From NCBI GenBank assembly GCA_038496675.1, contig CM076658.1, positions 5,836,559 through 5,900,558 on the forward strand: a DNA stretch of 64,000 bases. Direction: 5' to 3'. The notes beneath the pieces are model-generated. The model saw nothing but the letters and a program-made list of their open reading frames with translations, was not told the origin of the DNA and made no database searches. This stretch comes from Rachycentron canadum (lineage: Eukaryota > Chordata > Actinopteri > Carangiformes > Rachycentridae). Positions 23,601 to 36,801 of the stretch are shown here, piece after piece. Position numbers and translations under genes: made by a program. Within the stretch, counting starts at the first letter, position 1. Every line of letters begins with the position of its first letter.

Positions 23601-26249
23601 GTACAAGTTTATCATCTTAATTAATTTGGCCGTTTAACTGCTACTGTATAACATACAGATTATGTGAATATTTTTTGGGGAGTGATTTGAGAGCACTTTG
23701 AGTCTGTAATAAGGGCTGTATAACATTAAACTATGACTCCAAAAACAGACACTGGGAGTTTCAGATATTGTCAGAGAGATTGTCTTTGGTGTCCACTAAT
23801 GTATCACAGAAGTAATTGCTCTGTTACAATGAACATTTACCATCAAGCTTAAAATCCGTCCAATTTTAAACAGGTTAGTTTAAAGTCTTGGGTGTAAAGG
23901 CAGAGGAGTGCAGAGACCCTCTGGCCTTTGTTTCTGTACAGGGGAAACATTAGTCTTGTTCTGAATACGCAGATGAACAACAGACTCGGTGAACAGATGG
24001 ACGGACGGAAGGCGGTGGGTAAATTACAGAAGTGATTTCTATACCAATTTAATTAGCCGAGAGCAAACATTCAGTGTGAGACATGTCGCTGCTGATCTCT
24101 GCAGGCACCGGGATGACTTGTGAAAACCACTAAAACCTACTGCATGGATGTTAACTGAAGCTCAACACTATTGCACAAACAAAACTACACTGTTGAATTA
24201 TCATTTAATTATAAACCTGACCCCAACTGGCATGCAGAGATTCGTACTAATGGTATCTTAAAAAACAAAAAACAAACAAAAAAAAAAAAAAAACAGGTTG
24301 GTGTGTGTTACAAAACAGGTCTAGAAACTGTAGAAAAGTGAGTTACAGCAGTGATGAATTACATTTACAAACAGGACGAATGTGACTATGGCTTTGACAA
24401 GTTGAGAGGCTCCAACTTGTTGAGAAAGATGAGAAAGTTGTTAAAAAAAAAAGAATGATATGGTTTTTTAATTTTAGAGGTTAACCCTTTGCAGGATGGC
24501 AGTTGATTGAGAATGGCTAGTATGTGCAAAAAGCTGGGTCATAGATGGATTTTACACTGCAGTCATACAGGAAACGCTTCACTTCACAGCTGCTGCTCCT
24601 CATAATTTCCTGGAGGAGTTTAAAGACATACAGACTTGTGAAATGAAGAACCATCTTATAAAAATCTACCGACACGCAATAAAGCCAATATTTTGTCTTG
24701 GCAAAAAGCTTTTAACACTGTGACTGCAATTTCATTCAACCTCAGTCAAACTAAAAATAAATTAAATGCCGATCACAACACTGGCACTGACTCCTCCACA
24801 CCCTCACATACACATGTAATACTTGGTACCTAACAATGAAATGAAGAGATAGTAGCTGTTAAACTAATAGAAATGGGTGTTAATAGCAGCATGTTAAGTT
24901 CCAAGATGAATGGTTGTGTGTTCAGTTTGGCCTGTCCCACCCAAGACACTACATTTTGTATCTAAGTAAAAAGAAAAAATCTACAAACTAAAACGGAAAT
25001 CGCTTCCTAAAAGTGTCACACAAAGAGGTGTTTAAAGAAAAGTCAGTGAAGGACCTTTTTCAGCTGTCAGTTTAAAGTCAATGAAAATCATAGCAACGCT
25101 CCCTTAAAAAAATAAAACAATTCTTTCCCTTCTTGCCTTTTTTCTCTTTGCAGACTCTCCGGTCTTTTTTTTTTTTTTAAAAAGACTAAATGACAAACTA
25201 AAAGTCATGAATTGTAAAGCAGTGCTGCCTTTTCAATCCCGCAGCCTCTTTTATGGCAACAGGTGAATGGCTTACCAACGTCACCTTTTAGAAAGGAGTC
25301 ATTAAAATAAAACTCACAGACACACCTGCGCCAATATGTTGCCGATATGTCTAGAAAGTGGTGCAAATGCAAAAGAGAAAAAAAAACAAAACAAAAAAAA
25401 CAACCACATTTAAAACTAAATATTTTAAGAAATGGCATGAATTACCCAAAGGTTTCCAGTACATTAGTGGCAGTCGTGCTGATTCACAGGAGAGAACGTG
25501 GCGCTCTGACCTCACACTCTTCCAGTTATCTCATTCGCTGATGACTCGCCTTTGCAGCAGTGGAGCCTTTTGAAAACTACATGTACACTTCAGGTGCTTG
25601 AATGTGACTGGGAGCTGTTTTTCTATTGGCCAGAGGATGAGGAAAAGCTGAGATGAGGGTGTCGTACACAAATCTGCCAAATCTCATTGGATCGCTATGT
25701 GTTTAGCTGACTCGCCTGCTCTATCAATGTTTTCGTGCCAAACTGTTTTTTTTTTTTTGGTGTTTGTCTTAAATTTTGTTGAGGAGAAAACCTTCTCCTC
25801 TGTGCTGCCTGAAAGCACCCTTCCAACATAAAGGAGAATCAACTAGCACCAACATGTGCACCTATTTCTTATTTCTGTGGCTTTACTGTGTCACATTATA
25901 CCATGGCATGGTATGTGTATGTACAAGCTCCCAAATCTCAAGCATTTACTGAGATTTTCTGTGGATAAAATGTAAATATAATACATGATATGCGCAATAT
26001 CATAAGTTTACAGATGAGGAAAAGTGTTCCAGTCCTATAGGTGTCCTATAATGATTTTGGTACAAAAATGCCACTGTTTTCCTCTTGCTTTTGTCTGTGT
26101 CATTGCAGACGACCCACTTCAGTGACAGAAAAGTCTCAGTGCTCCAGTCTGTCCTCTGGTGATGGGAGAATCCTACAGAACTCTTCTTACAATCTAAACA
26201 AAGAGAAATGGAGGCTAAGAGCTAGATTTGAGGAGTCTGTGCTTCCCGT
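20601..26249. other. Intergenic and probable fhip1b 3' UTR
   Basis: No credible coding region. The part next to 26250 should be the fhip1b 3' UTR on the minus strand; its end could not be fixed because several TTTATT (AATAAA on the minus strand) candidates exist. It contains a dispersed-element copy (about 20740-21015), a repeat-tail-like GTAAAGCACTTCACC...GGTGCTCTATAAATA (about 21530-21570), and poly-A or poly-T runs near 22145, 22842, 24278, 25165 and 25747. Confidence 0.6.
20740..21015 (+). repeat. AT-rich dispersed element, copy 2 (longest)
   Basis: Contains the element's internal signature TTCACATTTGAGACGCTGGA, preceded by GTCCAAAAGACAAG and followed by an AT-rich tail ending AATTGAAAAATTAATC. 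It shares its head and tail with the copies near 3450, 44385 and 57270. The internal block is typical of a widespread teleost non-autonomous repeat (recognised from memory). Confidence 0.7.
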
Positions 26250-26560
26250 CTACTCCTCTGCCTCCTGGCTGTGAGGGAAGGGCAGAGTGACAGCGTGCTC
26301 TTGTGCCAAGGCGGCCAGCTCCTTGAGGAACTCGCAGAAGATGACGGCACAGTAGACGGCGTTCTTCACTCGCAGTGCTTCAGCTTGCTTCTCCAGGCCA
26401 GATGCCCCTCCCCCACCGCTGCCCCGGAACAGAGCGCTGTGCAGTGATTGGCCGCCGTCGCGTACGTGTGCAAGGGCGAGCTGAGCAGCGTGGCGAGCTC
26501 GGGTTGGGCTGTTGGTGTGACGGAGGATCAGGTCTCCGAGAGATGGCTTACGACTCTTCA
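26250..26560 (-). CDS. fhip1b: fhip1b exon 11 (C-terminus)
   Basis: Entered in phase 1 (G|TG gives Val), ends at TAG. Encodes KSRKPSLGDLILRHTNSPTR and EALRVKNAVYCAVIFCEFLK, the most conserved C-terminal block of FHIP1B. A Gly/Ser stretch (GSGGGGASG) sits between them. The last residues are acidic. Confidence 0.92.
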
Positions 26561-29500
26561 CTGGAAGAACAAAACATTGAGTTTCTAGATCATTTCAAGT
26601 CTTTGGCTCTAAGATTGAATGTTTGAATAACGTAATGTAGTAAAATAAATTCTGCTCCTTCCTGGGACAGTTTTTTGTGGCATGACCTTCGACAGTACAG
26701 TAAATCCATGTGAATCACCTTGACTGTGTTTTTTTTAAATATTGTAACTTTTTATCAAACAATCACATTTTTGTGAACAAGCATGAAAATAATGAACCCA
26801 AAGTAAAAAGGTCACAACATTTTGATTAGTCATAGTCCTGTGACAATAATGTGATACTGAATCCACACAAACACGGTGGAAATACAGGTTTTGCTTTGTC
26901 CATTTTAAGCATAAAAATAGAAAATCAGGCCTGTTGCAGGAAAACCCTTTGGAGCCATGGTCACACATCTGAGCGTCCCAAAGTGCAATTTAATATAAAT
27001 AAACTTCACTTGTTTGAGAAGATCTTAGAGTAATTACAAATAAATAAACTGTTTTGGATTGTTTTTGAGTGTGCAAATAAAAGGCTTTAATTAACAGAAT
27101 CACAGATGTGCATGTAAAGGGGTTTGTTTTCTGTGTTGATCAAACACTGGTCAAAAACTCCACCATGAGCTTTCCCAGTCTGTCACACTTCAAACGCATG
27201 AAACACATGAAAACACGCACATCTGTGTGTGAGTGCAGATTCTCCAGATTCTCCACTCACCCAGTGAATCAGAGCGCCGCAGGGTGGGAATAGCTGCAGG
27301 TGAGTCGCCCCAGTCCACTTTGCCCCGGGCCACGAGGTACTGCTGGGCTTTCCTCAGCATGGCTGGGAAGTCCTCATGGGAGGCTGCAAACGCCTCGATG
27401 CGGTTCTTCACAGAACCTAGAACCTGAGGAGAACCAGGAACAAAGCTTCAGAGTTCTGACGATGTTAAAACACAGTCGTCTTCTTTTTCCTCCATTACTG
27501 TAAATTTAATTGTTGACTTTACAGATTCAGGTAACAAGATTGGATTTGAACGGTTTGGAGCCGACCTAAGATGCCGCAGTATTCAGTACACACCACAATG
27601 TTAGTGTGTTGAAGAGAGAGAGATATTTAGGACAAATTTTAGCACCACTGAAACTCTGAGTGTAGAGAAAAGGCCATGGGGTCATTTGAATTGAAAGGTT
27701 TTACCTCCTTCTGATTGTGCATGTCTTCACTGTGTGAATGAGTCACTCTAACAAAGCTGATGTACTAAATGCTTTCCTGTCCACTGCAGTATGCGGCATC
27801 CATTCACAGTATCTTACAACGTGAATAGAAATAGAATAAGGGAAGAAAATCTCTACGAAACATCACTGTGGGCCTGATGCTTTTGGAACAGGAGCTAGCA
27901 CAGAAGTGAGGTGGGCTGGAAATGGACATCGCTGCCTAAAAGCAGGAACCTGAAAACTGTCATCACTTCAAGAACAAATACAGAAAATACCCTCTACACT
28001 TTGTGCTGAGTACCTGATTGTGAAATGGACAGAAAAAGAACATTCCTAGTCCATTACATCCCAGGTGTTGTGGAGTGCAGTGTACCTGGATCAGTGACTT
28101 GACACTGGGCTGGAAGACCATGTTGGTGTTGAGCAAGAAGGAACGTAGGAGGGGCTGAGGATAGCAGGCCAGCTGGGCCACAATGCCCGTGAGCAGGATG
28201 TTGACGTACAGCGAGTTTTGCAGCATGTTCTCCAGCTTGGCAAACAGAACCACCATGAACGGACCTGCGGAGAGAAAGTATTAATTGATCACTTGATGGA
28301 AAGATGCAGCACACCACTTGAGCTGAACTGCATGTGTAAGATGTTGGGATGAAACCAGAGGTGTCTGACAGCTTTTTTAAATAACCGAGGTGGATGTTGT
28401 CAGAGTGTGAATAATAGGCAGCGAGGTGTTTTATCGGCTTGTAGAGGTTACACGAGGACAGTTTGAGCCGCCACCATTCTTTTGCAGTGATGCCACACTG
28501 AGTTAAAAGAAATGTAATCTATCCCCTATGAATGGTGGAATTGATGGAAAAGTGTGCCTGCAGAGACAGTCATTACAGAGAAGAAGAATGGTTTCATTTT
28601 GGGGTGAATATTGATGACAGGAAAATTTTGTGCTGCTCTGCTTCACTGATTTGACATGATGAAACTTTATCAATTGAACATGCCATTTTGAACCGGTGGT
28701 TAACGCAATTTCACAAATGGAAACTGGGAAATAAAACTCAGACTCAGGTTAGTATCCTGTTAAACCCATCCCAGAAAAAGTCTGTTATGGCAGATTTGTG
28801 ATCAATGTGGTAGATTATAGAATATAAATTATTATATAGATAAACAGTCTATAGTACTCCAGTATTATGAAAAAACATGTTTCCAAACAGTGTGAAAGTC
28901 AAAGAAACTGCTACTCAAATTCGGCATAAAATTCAGAAACAAACTAATTACTGCCAGCGTGTCCTGCTGGCTCACTGTGCTCCCGATGCACCTGCTTCAA
29001 CCTGTTCGCAGCATAAAAATCATCCTGCCGCTGAATTATGGCAGAAAAGATCTCCAATGTGTCACCGACTCAGTCTGGTGTTTGTGTGGGAAAAGACATA
29101 CATTTCTTGGAAATTTCTAATTCAGTGTTGAACTAAAAATTGAAAAAATAGGTTTGAGTCACTTTGATTATTGAAAGTTGTTGTATATTTTTGTTTCTTT
29201 ATATTTACATCTGTATGCAGGTGGGTTTTGATGTGTTGTGCACATTGTAAGATGCTCCTATACTTAAACTAACAGACAAATACAGGTAAAAAAGTACATT
29301 TAAGTCACACAGTATCGACAATGTGAGCCTCACCTGTGTATGGCTGAGAGGCAGGCTGATTTAGTGGTCTGGCAGGACTACATAGGCCCACCACAGGCCC
29401 CTCTGCTTTTGTGTCCCCTTTTGGCTTCACCTCCAGGGCTGAGGACAGCTGCTGTTCCTCCTCCTGCCGCTCAGCGGTCAGGGAGTCTCTGGCTGTTTCC

Positions 29501-31719
29501 TCCTGGAGGCAGACTGCTCTGCAGCGCTCCTTCACCCGGTCCTCCAGCTCCCTCAGTTCCTGTGTGAAGGCCTCGATGCTGATGCCCTGACCGTTGGAGT
29601 CTCCAGAGAGCTGGGGGTCTCCTGGTGCCTGCTCCAGCAGCTCCTCAATGAGACTCTCTACAGATTGTTGCGTCTGGTTAGCCTCTGGAAGCTCTGAGGA
29701 TGCATTGTGCGGGTTTGAGGTGTCGCTGTTCAGCAGTTTGGTGTCAGGCATTGGTGGGGAAATGGAGCTCTGTGAGGGAATCTGGTTAGGGCAAAGAGAT
29801 TTTGCATCACTGATGTCACTGTTGCTAAAAATGGACTGTGGTAGAGTGGTGCAGCTTTGGGAGGGGCGTGTGACGAGGGACCCATTTTGATTTGCATTCT
29901 CATCCAAATACTGCTGCTCCCCCAAGTCTCTCTTCACTTTCTTCACTTCCAGCCCTCTGTCCCGGCTGTCTGAGCAGCCTTCCCCCTGTCCCATTGTTCC
30001 GTTATACATGGCCTGGTAGCTTACTGTGATGGCAGAGGTGGGCATGTGAGGAACTGTGGACAAGGCGCCGTGGGACGTTGATAGAGGAGTGGCTGAAGTT
30101 GAGGAGGACGGGACAAGAGGAGGTACAGGTTTGGGCAGGAGCTCTTCTCTCTGCAGGCTGCGTTTCTTGGAGCGTGGTGTGAGGCTGATGCAGCTGTTTT
30201 TGCCAATCGTAACATCCCACTCTCCACTGTCCCGCTCCGAGCTGCTCCACTCAGACCGTGCAGCAGCCACAATGGCCGCCCTCTGCTGGCTGGGAGGAGT
30301 GCTACTGCTTCCTCCCTGCTGCAAAGAGAAGTGCTCAGGGAACATAGCCATGGAAGGATTGGAGGTAGGCGGAGGCGGAGGAGGAGGGGCTGTGTTTGGG
30401 GAGGGGTTTTCTCCATCATAGGGTGCCGACCAATCACGGCAAGCCCAGGAGCAGAGCTCGATGCCCCGACGAGCATCCTTGAGGTACTCCAAATAACCCG
30501 AGTCCCATTCTAGACACTCTGTGGGCGTCTGCTGCTGATGCATCGGGCTGTCAGGGGACAAGGGGAGAGAGCTGGCAGGACCTGACTGCAGTGGCTCCAT
30601 GCTGGTGGGGGTAGAGGGACCCCCTCCTCCTGATCCTCCTCCACTGCTCTGTTGGCGGATGAAGAAAGCTAAACGGGACGGGGTGCTGGGTCTGGCCGGG
30701 GCCGGGGCCGGAGACTCTGTGCTCGGACTATTCAGCACTGAGGAAAACAACAAAACACAGACGTTAACACGTGATGTTGCCCTTACCACCATTAGTAAGT
30801 TAGCGTCACACACAAGCAAAACAGTGTCTTTTCCCATGATTAGTTTTTATTTGTTAATGCATGTGCAGAAATTTGATATTTCGTTAGAGCCCAGTAGTTG
30901 TTGTGACAGGAAAACCCTTGAATTACTATTTCATGAAATTCTTGAAATACTTCATTTGTGTGCATAAATTAACAGAACATAACTTTACCAATTACACATT
31001 AAACAACTGTCAAAATTAACACATTCTCGTTTGACAGGCAGCAGTCTCATCTAAATGAGCTGCAAGATTAAAGCAGCTCATTCAGATTAGTTTACACATG
31101 TATATGTACACTTAACTGGCTGCATCCAAAGCTGGTAGAAACAGCATCTAATGTAGTGTCACAAAACACAAAGCATTGTAAAGGCAAAGCTGAAACACAG
31201 TTGCCAACTTGCTGCTAACACTTGCAGTGTTACTGCCTCACTGTACAGTAACAACAGCCTTTAATTTCAGTTCCAGCAATTGCAGCAATTTGACAAAGAG
31301 TCAGGTACACACAGTCTTTTTCCTGTATCAACACAATATTAACTCTGACACCTACGGGGCTCCGCAGGCAAGTTTACCATTTTTCAGTAATGGTCCTCCC
31401 AGAGCATAGAGAAAAAAAGACTGCACAATTACTTCGAAAAACCCATTTCAGCACAGTAGATGGAAAAAAAAAAAAAAGTATGTTTTGAGTGTTGGAGGAG
31501 CTGCGACGGTGTGTCTCTCTTTTCTACAGATGTTTGTTGCTCACCTTTTCCCCAGAATGCATTGTCCTCGTCCCGCTCAGCAGAGGGCGCTGCAGTCAGC
31601 CGGCAGCACTCTGGGATCAGCGACAGGAACTTGTCTGCTGACTTTCCATAAATGTCAGTCTCCCTGATAGCGCGACGCTGACTCAGCATTACATGGGTAC
31701 AGGGCAGTAGATACCTGAG

Positions 31720-31775
<56 letters not shown>

Positions 31776-32972
31776 ACTTAATTTGCATTTACACCGTTAA
31801 TGTTGGTTCATGCTGTAAAATCTTAACTGTTGCCTGTAGCTTTGTGAAATCAATAAATTCTGTCTTTTTTGATGCCACATTTCCTTTGGCAGTGATGTGC
31901 GTTTTAGACACATGCAATTAGTGTTCAGTGTAAAGCTTCTCAGTTATGCTTGTGGTTAAATACCAAAAGGTTCGTAGTCACAGGCAGCTGGATGTGCTGT
32001 TTTTGCCTGAAGACAAAGTTACAGAGGCGAAACTGGACTTGGATGTTATTTAAAAGGTTTATTTGCCAACGTGTGAATGTATTTTACTGATAAATAAAAC
32101 AGCTCATTTTAACAAACCCAGATAGTACAACTAAAAGCAGGTGATGGACGGGTAAAAATACTGTGTTGTACCTCCCAGTGACATTACCAATAGTGATTGT
32201 GTGGCACATAAATAAACAGTCAGTTAGTCTGAATGACTGGTTGTGGAGAAAATTGTTTATTCCAGATCTGTGTTTTGCATATTAAATGAGCCTCTTGAAA
32301 ACAAAAGTTGGGAAGAGATGCTGAGATGTGCTGACATACCTGAGAACGAGCTGCAGCATGATGTCTTCACAGTGCAGGGAGAGCAGAGTCCTGAAGAGGC
32401 TCAACGAAACCATACAGAGCTGCAACACAAACAGCTTTATTCAGAGACAGATAATCACTGGCAATTTACGTAACCATCACCTTTTCATTTGCTTTCATTG
32501 CCTGAAAAAGTTGTGATGACTTGAGAAAGGCCTTCTTGTTTTTTTATTTAATTACCTGGGTCTCAGTGTACAAAGTCTTTCAGTTACAACAAAGATGACA
32601 GCCACTGTGAAAGGCTGTGGTTTCTACCATAAACTCTCCTTTTAAAAGGGAGAAAGTAGCAACATGATACAACGGGTTCTTGTTCCTTTAAACACTGCGA
32701 TTGTGTCCCAGAGACCAGAATGTGTTTTATTTTAAGAGATCAGAAAGTATGAAGCTGAAGATTAAACACATTTCACTCTGGATTGCTTTACCAATTTCAA
32801 ACAATGCTCAACAGTCAAGAGATGAAGCACACTTGATGACATTTACTCTGCATGTTTGTTCTGAAAAAACAAATCATTCTGTTTTCTGCTGCATTCATTT
32901 TCAATCAATTTTTGCTTGTGGCCCACTCGCCACCCACACTATTGGGTTCATATAAAGGGCCTCAGGGCTCTA

Positions 32973-33022
<50 letters not shown>

Positions 33023-36000
33023 TTATAGACACCGACCCTTGAATTGCTGCTGATGCGTGTGAGCAGCGTGTCCAGGATGGTGTCATTGTCGTGGCAATGC
33101 AGCAGGATGAAGCGCAGGAAGGTTTTGAGGAGGGAAGTCTCAGTCACACTACGCAGGAAAAGGTCCAGGTAGGCAGTGCTGGCAATCATCTCATCCACCG
33201 ATGACTACACACACACACACACACGGTTATTTGTATCACAAACTGCAAATGAGGGCAATGTGACAACTGTTGTATAAAAAATATGAAGTCTATAATTAAA
33301 ACCAGGCAATGAAACAATTTCTTTCTTTGACTGACTCATCTGTTGAGGAAAGTTGAGCAATCAAATCCATAAACACACTTGTTCTACATCTCCCACTAAA
33401 CATCTTCCAGTAACTCTTGGGTGGTCAATACCCACGTGGTTCAAAATTAGTTGGTCCACCATATTCTGTTTTATTTAAAGGGGTCCGTTTGTTTAAATCA
33501 AAGAAAAAAAAAAAAGAAATCAGGGGAGGGTTGTGCTTATCCAGTGTAACTGTGATCTTATCTGTCACCCATCTCTTTTCTACCTTATGCAGCGCAGGGC
33601 CCATGACAGGTACAAGGAACCCGTTGTGGAGGTAGTCCAGAAGCTGGTAGCGGACCAGGGGATGAGCGACCTGCACCACAGCGTTGCAGAACTCCAGTGA
33701 GTTCATGAACAACACGAGTGACGACACGCCCATCCAGTCCTCCCGGCGCAGAGCGTGCCAGTCGTCTCCTCGGACCTCGATCTTTCTGGGCAGAGAGGAG
33801 TAGAGAGCGCTGAGGCCCGTTGCCAACACCTGAGGACAGATAGAGGGTTCACATAAGACTCCTGAACTCCCCAGTGGGTCAGTAGGTGACTGAGGTGCTG
33901 CTGATGAAACTGAAAGAAAACCTAAACAACAAACAAGGGTTGAAGAATCAATTTACTAATCAATTAGTAAATTGACATGAAATGAACCAGTATCTATTGT
34001 AATAAGAAAAACTATTTCATAACTCTATTGGTGTTATTTTACTCACAAAGTATCTATTTGTTTATTTTTTATTTGATATAGCATCAATCTAATATTTGAT
34101 GTGCATCAATATACAACAGTATATGATACACAGGTAAACGACCAAACAACTAAAAGTGAGCAGCGAAGAGATCTGGTTTGAGTCAAGCCAATGTTTGACA
34201 TGTTTCTTGAAAGTGGAATATGTAGGACAATCCCTTATTGCAAGTGGTAATTGCTCCAATAATTATTTCCCTTTACTGACGGCACAGTTTGAGCAAACGC
34301 GGTGCAGTGATGAGGCACCTCACAGTTCCCTCTAGGTCACCCTGCTGCCAATGCCACTGTCAGCCTGCAACAAGTGCTGTAATCTTAATATACAGTTTGA
34401 ATATGCAAAAATGACTGCAGTTCTCTTTTTACAGTCCATGTAAAAGCCCTCATGTAGCTTAGTGTTTTGACAACATGTGGCGACATTTATGAGACCGTAT
34501 GTTGTCGTTTTTGCTTCCTTGACCAATGAAAATACATAATCTGGAGCTGTTAGCCCTGAATATAAAATAGGTTAAAATAGGTTGCAGGATGAGAGAGGAG
34601 TTTGTGGTGAGCACTGCTTACAGTTCCACATAGTAAGAGGGTTGTTGCAGTTGTCTATGAATCGATTGCTACATACAAAAATGTCAGGCAAAGCTGATGA
34701 GAATGTGTGAGAATGAGCAGCCAACATTGAGACTCAGGCAGAGAGAAAGGAGCATTTGGTCCTTGATGCCACCTCCACTGGTCCTCATAGCCAGTAAGTG
34801 GGTCAGACTGAAGCTGGTGGAAGTAGGACAAGCAGAAAATAGCCAAGCTAGCTCTTTACTACTACAGTGAACATGCAGAGGAAGAGAATCCTGACCACAG
34901 CATTAAACTACAGAACTAAGACGTAAACATCATGCAACACCATTCATCGTTCATAATGTAGCCTCAAAGCTAAAATGTTGCTCAGTTGCTTATCTGTGAC
35001 CTGATTTAGTCAGTCAACATTGGCCCTGAAGTTCAAATGTATGCACACACACCTTCAACTCTCACTGAGACAAGAAAGAATGAGTAAGAATGAAGTCTAG
35101 CAGGTCAGTACAGCCCTATTTAATAAATATACATACAGGTAATAGGTAAATATGTTTCTTTAAATTACATCTAGTGACAGCTATAACAAACTACACCAAC
35201 ACAGGCAGCTACAGCTCACCGGTTTTCCTTTACAAACGCATCTTAATTTTGTCTGGACCAGCTACGGGCCTACACTACATTTGTAAATGTCAATGAATGA
35301 GAGAGTGACTGGGTAAGTGTTGAAGTTACACCATTGATCGGCCGGGTGAGTGTTGGACCTTTCACATTTGCTAGCACTCTGTCAAAACGAATTGGCGCAA
35401 ACAGTTTTTACATCATTGGGGGCGTTTACAGCAGATCCACAACAGCATTTCCTTAGGAAGGGGACTTTACCTCAGCTTGTTACTGTAGGAGGTAACAGAG
35501 GTTTTATTAAAGGTACCTGCTTCATATATAATTGGTAACACGGGTATTTTAGTGTGATATGCTGTCCCATCCACAGTCTAGGCATATACTATACCTTATT
35601 TATAGACTTAGTAATATCTTTTGTTATTTAATGTTTTTTGTAAAAGAAGAGTTCAGCCCAAGAAAATCCAAGTTCAGTCTTCAAATAATGATTTCAATGG
35701 ATCGAAATCAAAATTCTTTTAAAACGTGACAAAGACAGAACATTTTTGCTTTCATCCCAATTGGTTTTTTGAGGTGCCTGACTCTGAACTGTCCCGTTCC
35801 ATTATGTCGTTAAGCTTCAGTTAAATTAGTTTTAGATATTCTGGAAGATGAGACATGATTAATTTGTGTAAACAAGCAGCAGTAAGGAGTTTGTATGATA
35901 CAAACATACATTTCAATGTGTTTCTTTTAAACATTGTAAACATGTGATGTTGGCCTAGGTGGATGTTTACAGGAAGCCCTACAAGACAGAGCTTATAGGA

Positions 36001-36760
36001 CATAGATAAGAATTAATGGCCTGTCAGAATGCGTAGTCATCTCCTTTCCTTCCCATTATCACACAGCATCACTGATGCATCAGAATGACACAGCACACGC
36101 ACACACAAATGCACACAAACACAGACACACACACTTTTTCTTAAAAGCAGTGTTGAAAACAAGCCAAGGTCCCACATTATAAACTGTCCTCAACTATAAC
36201 ATCATTTAAGAGTAGGTAGGATTCAAGTATATTTCAAACTGATGGCCCTTTTCCAAGAGCTGAAATCGACTATAAATAATAGATTTCAGTTGGATAATAT
36301 ATGCACAGTATTGCATAGGACAGTGGATTAGAGTTAACTCAGCTAATCCAAGAGTGGACTAAAATCATCACAGCATAAAAGAAAAGAACAAGGTTTGATA
36401 TTTCCAAATTTTGAAAGGAGCTCAGGGGGATTTACCTAGTGGGTAGAAATTGAAAACTTGACAGTATAGTGAGCATGTTAATGTTAATAATAAGTTATTA
36501 ATAATTGAACAAGATCATTTATGATGACTTGAATATGAGGCAAGAGACATTCTACCTCACTGGCTTTCTAAGGGGTTTTGATTACAGTTTCATTTTGCAC
36601 AAAAAAAAAACAAAAAAAAAAAAACACGAATGATCAAACGAACAGAGCAAATACCAAAAGTAACAACCAGACCCATCTTCAAGAAGTCAAGCAATAAAAC
36701 TCTTCCTAAAATACATGACATTCAGGCTGGACAGTAAAACAATCTCTGATAATGATATTA

Positions 36761-36801
<41 letters not shown>

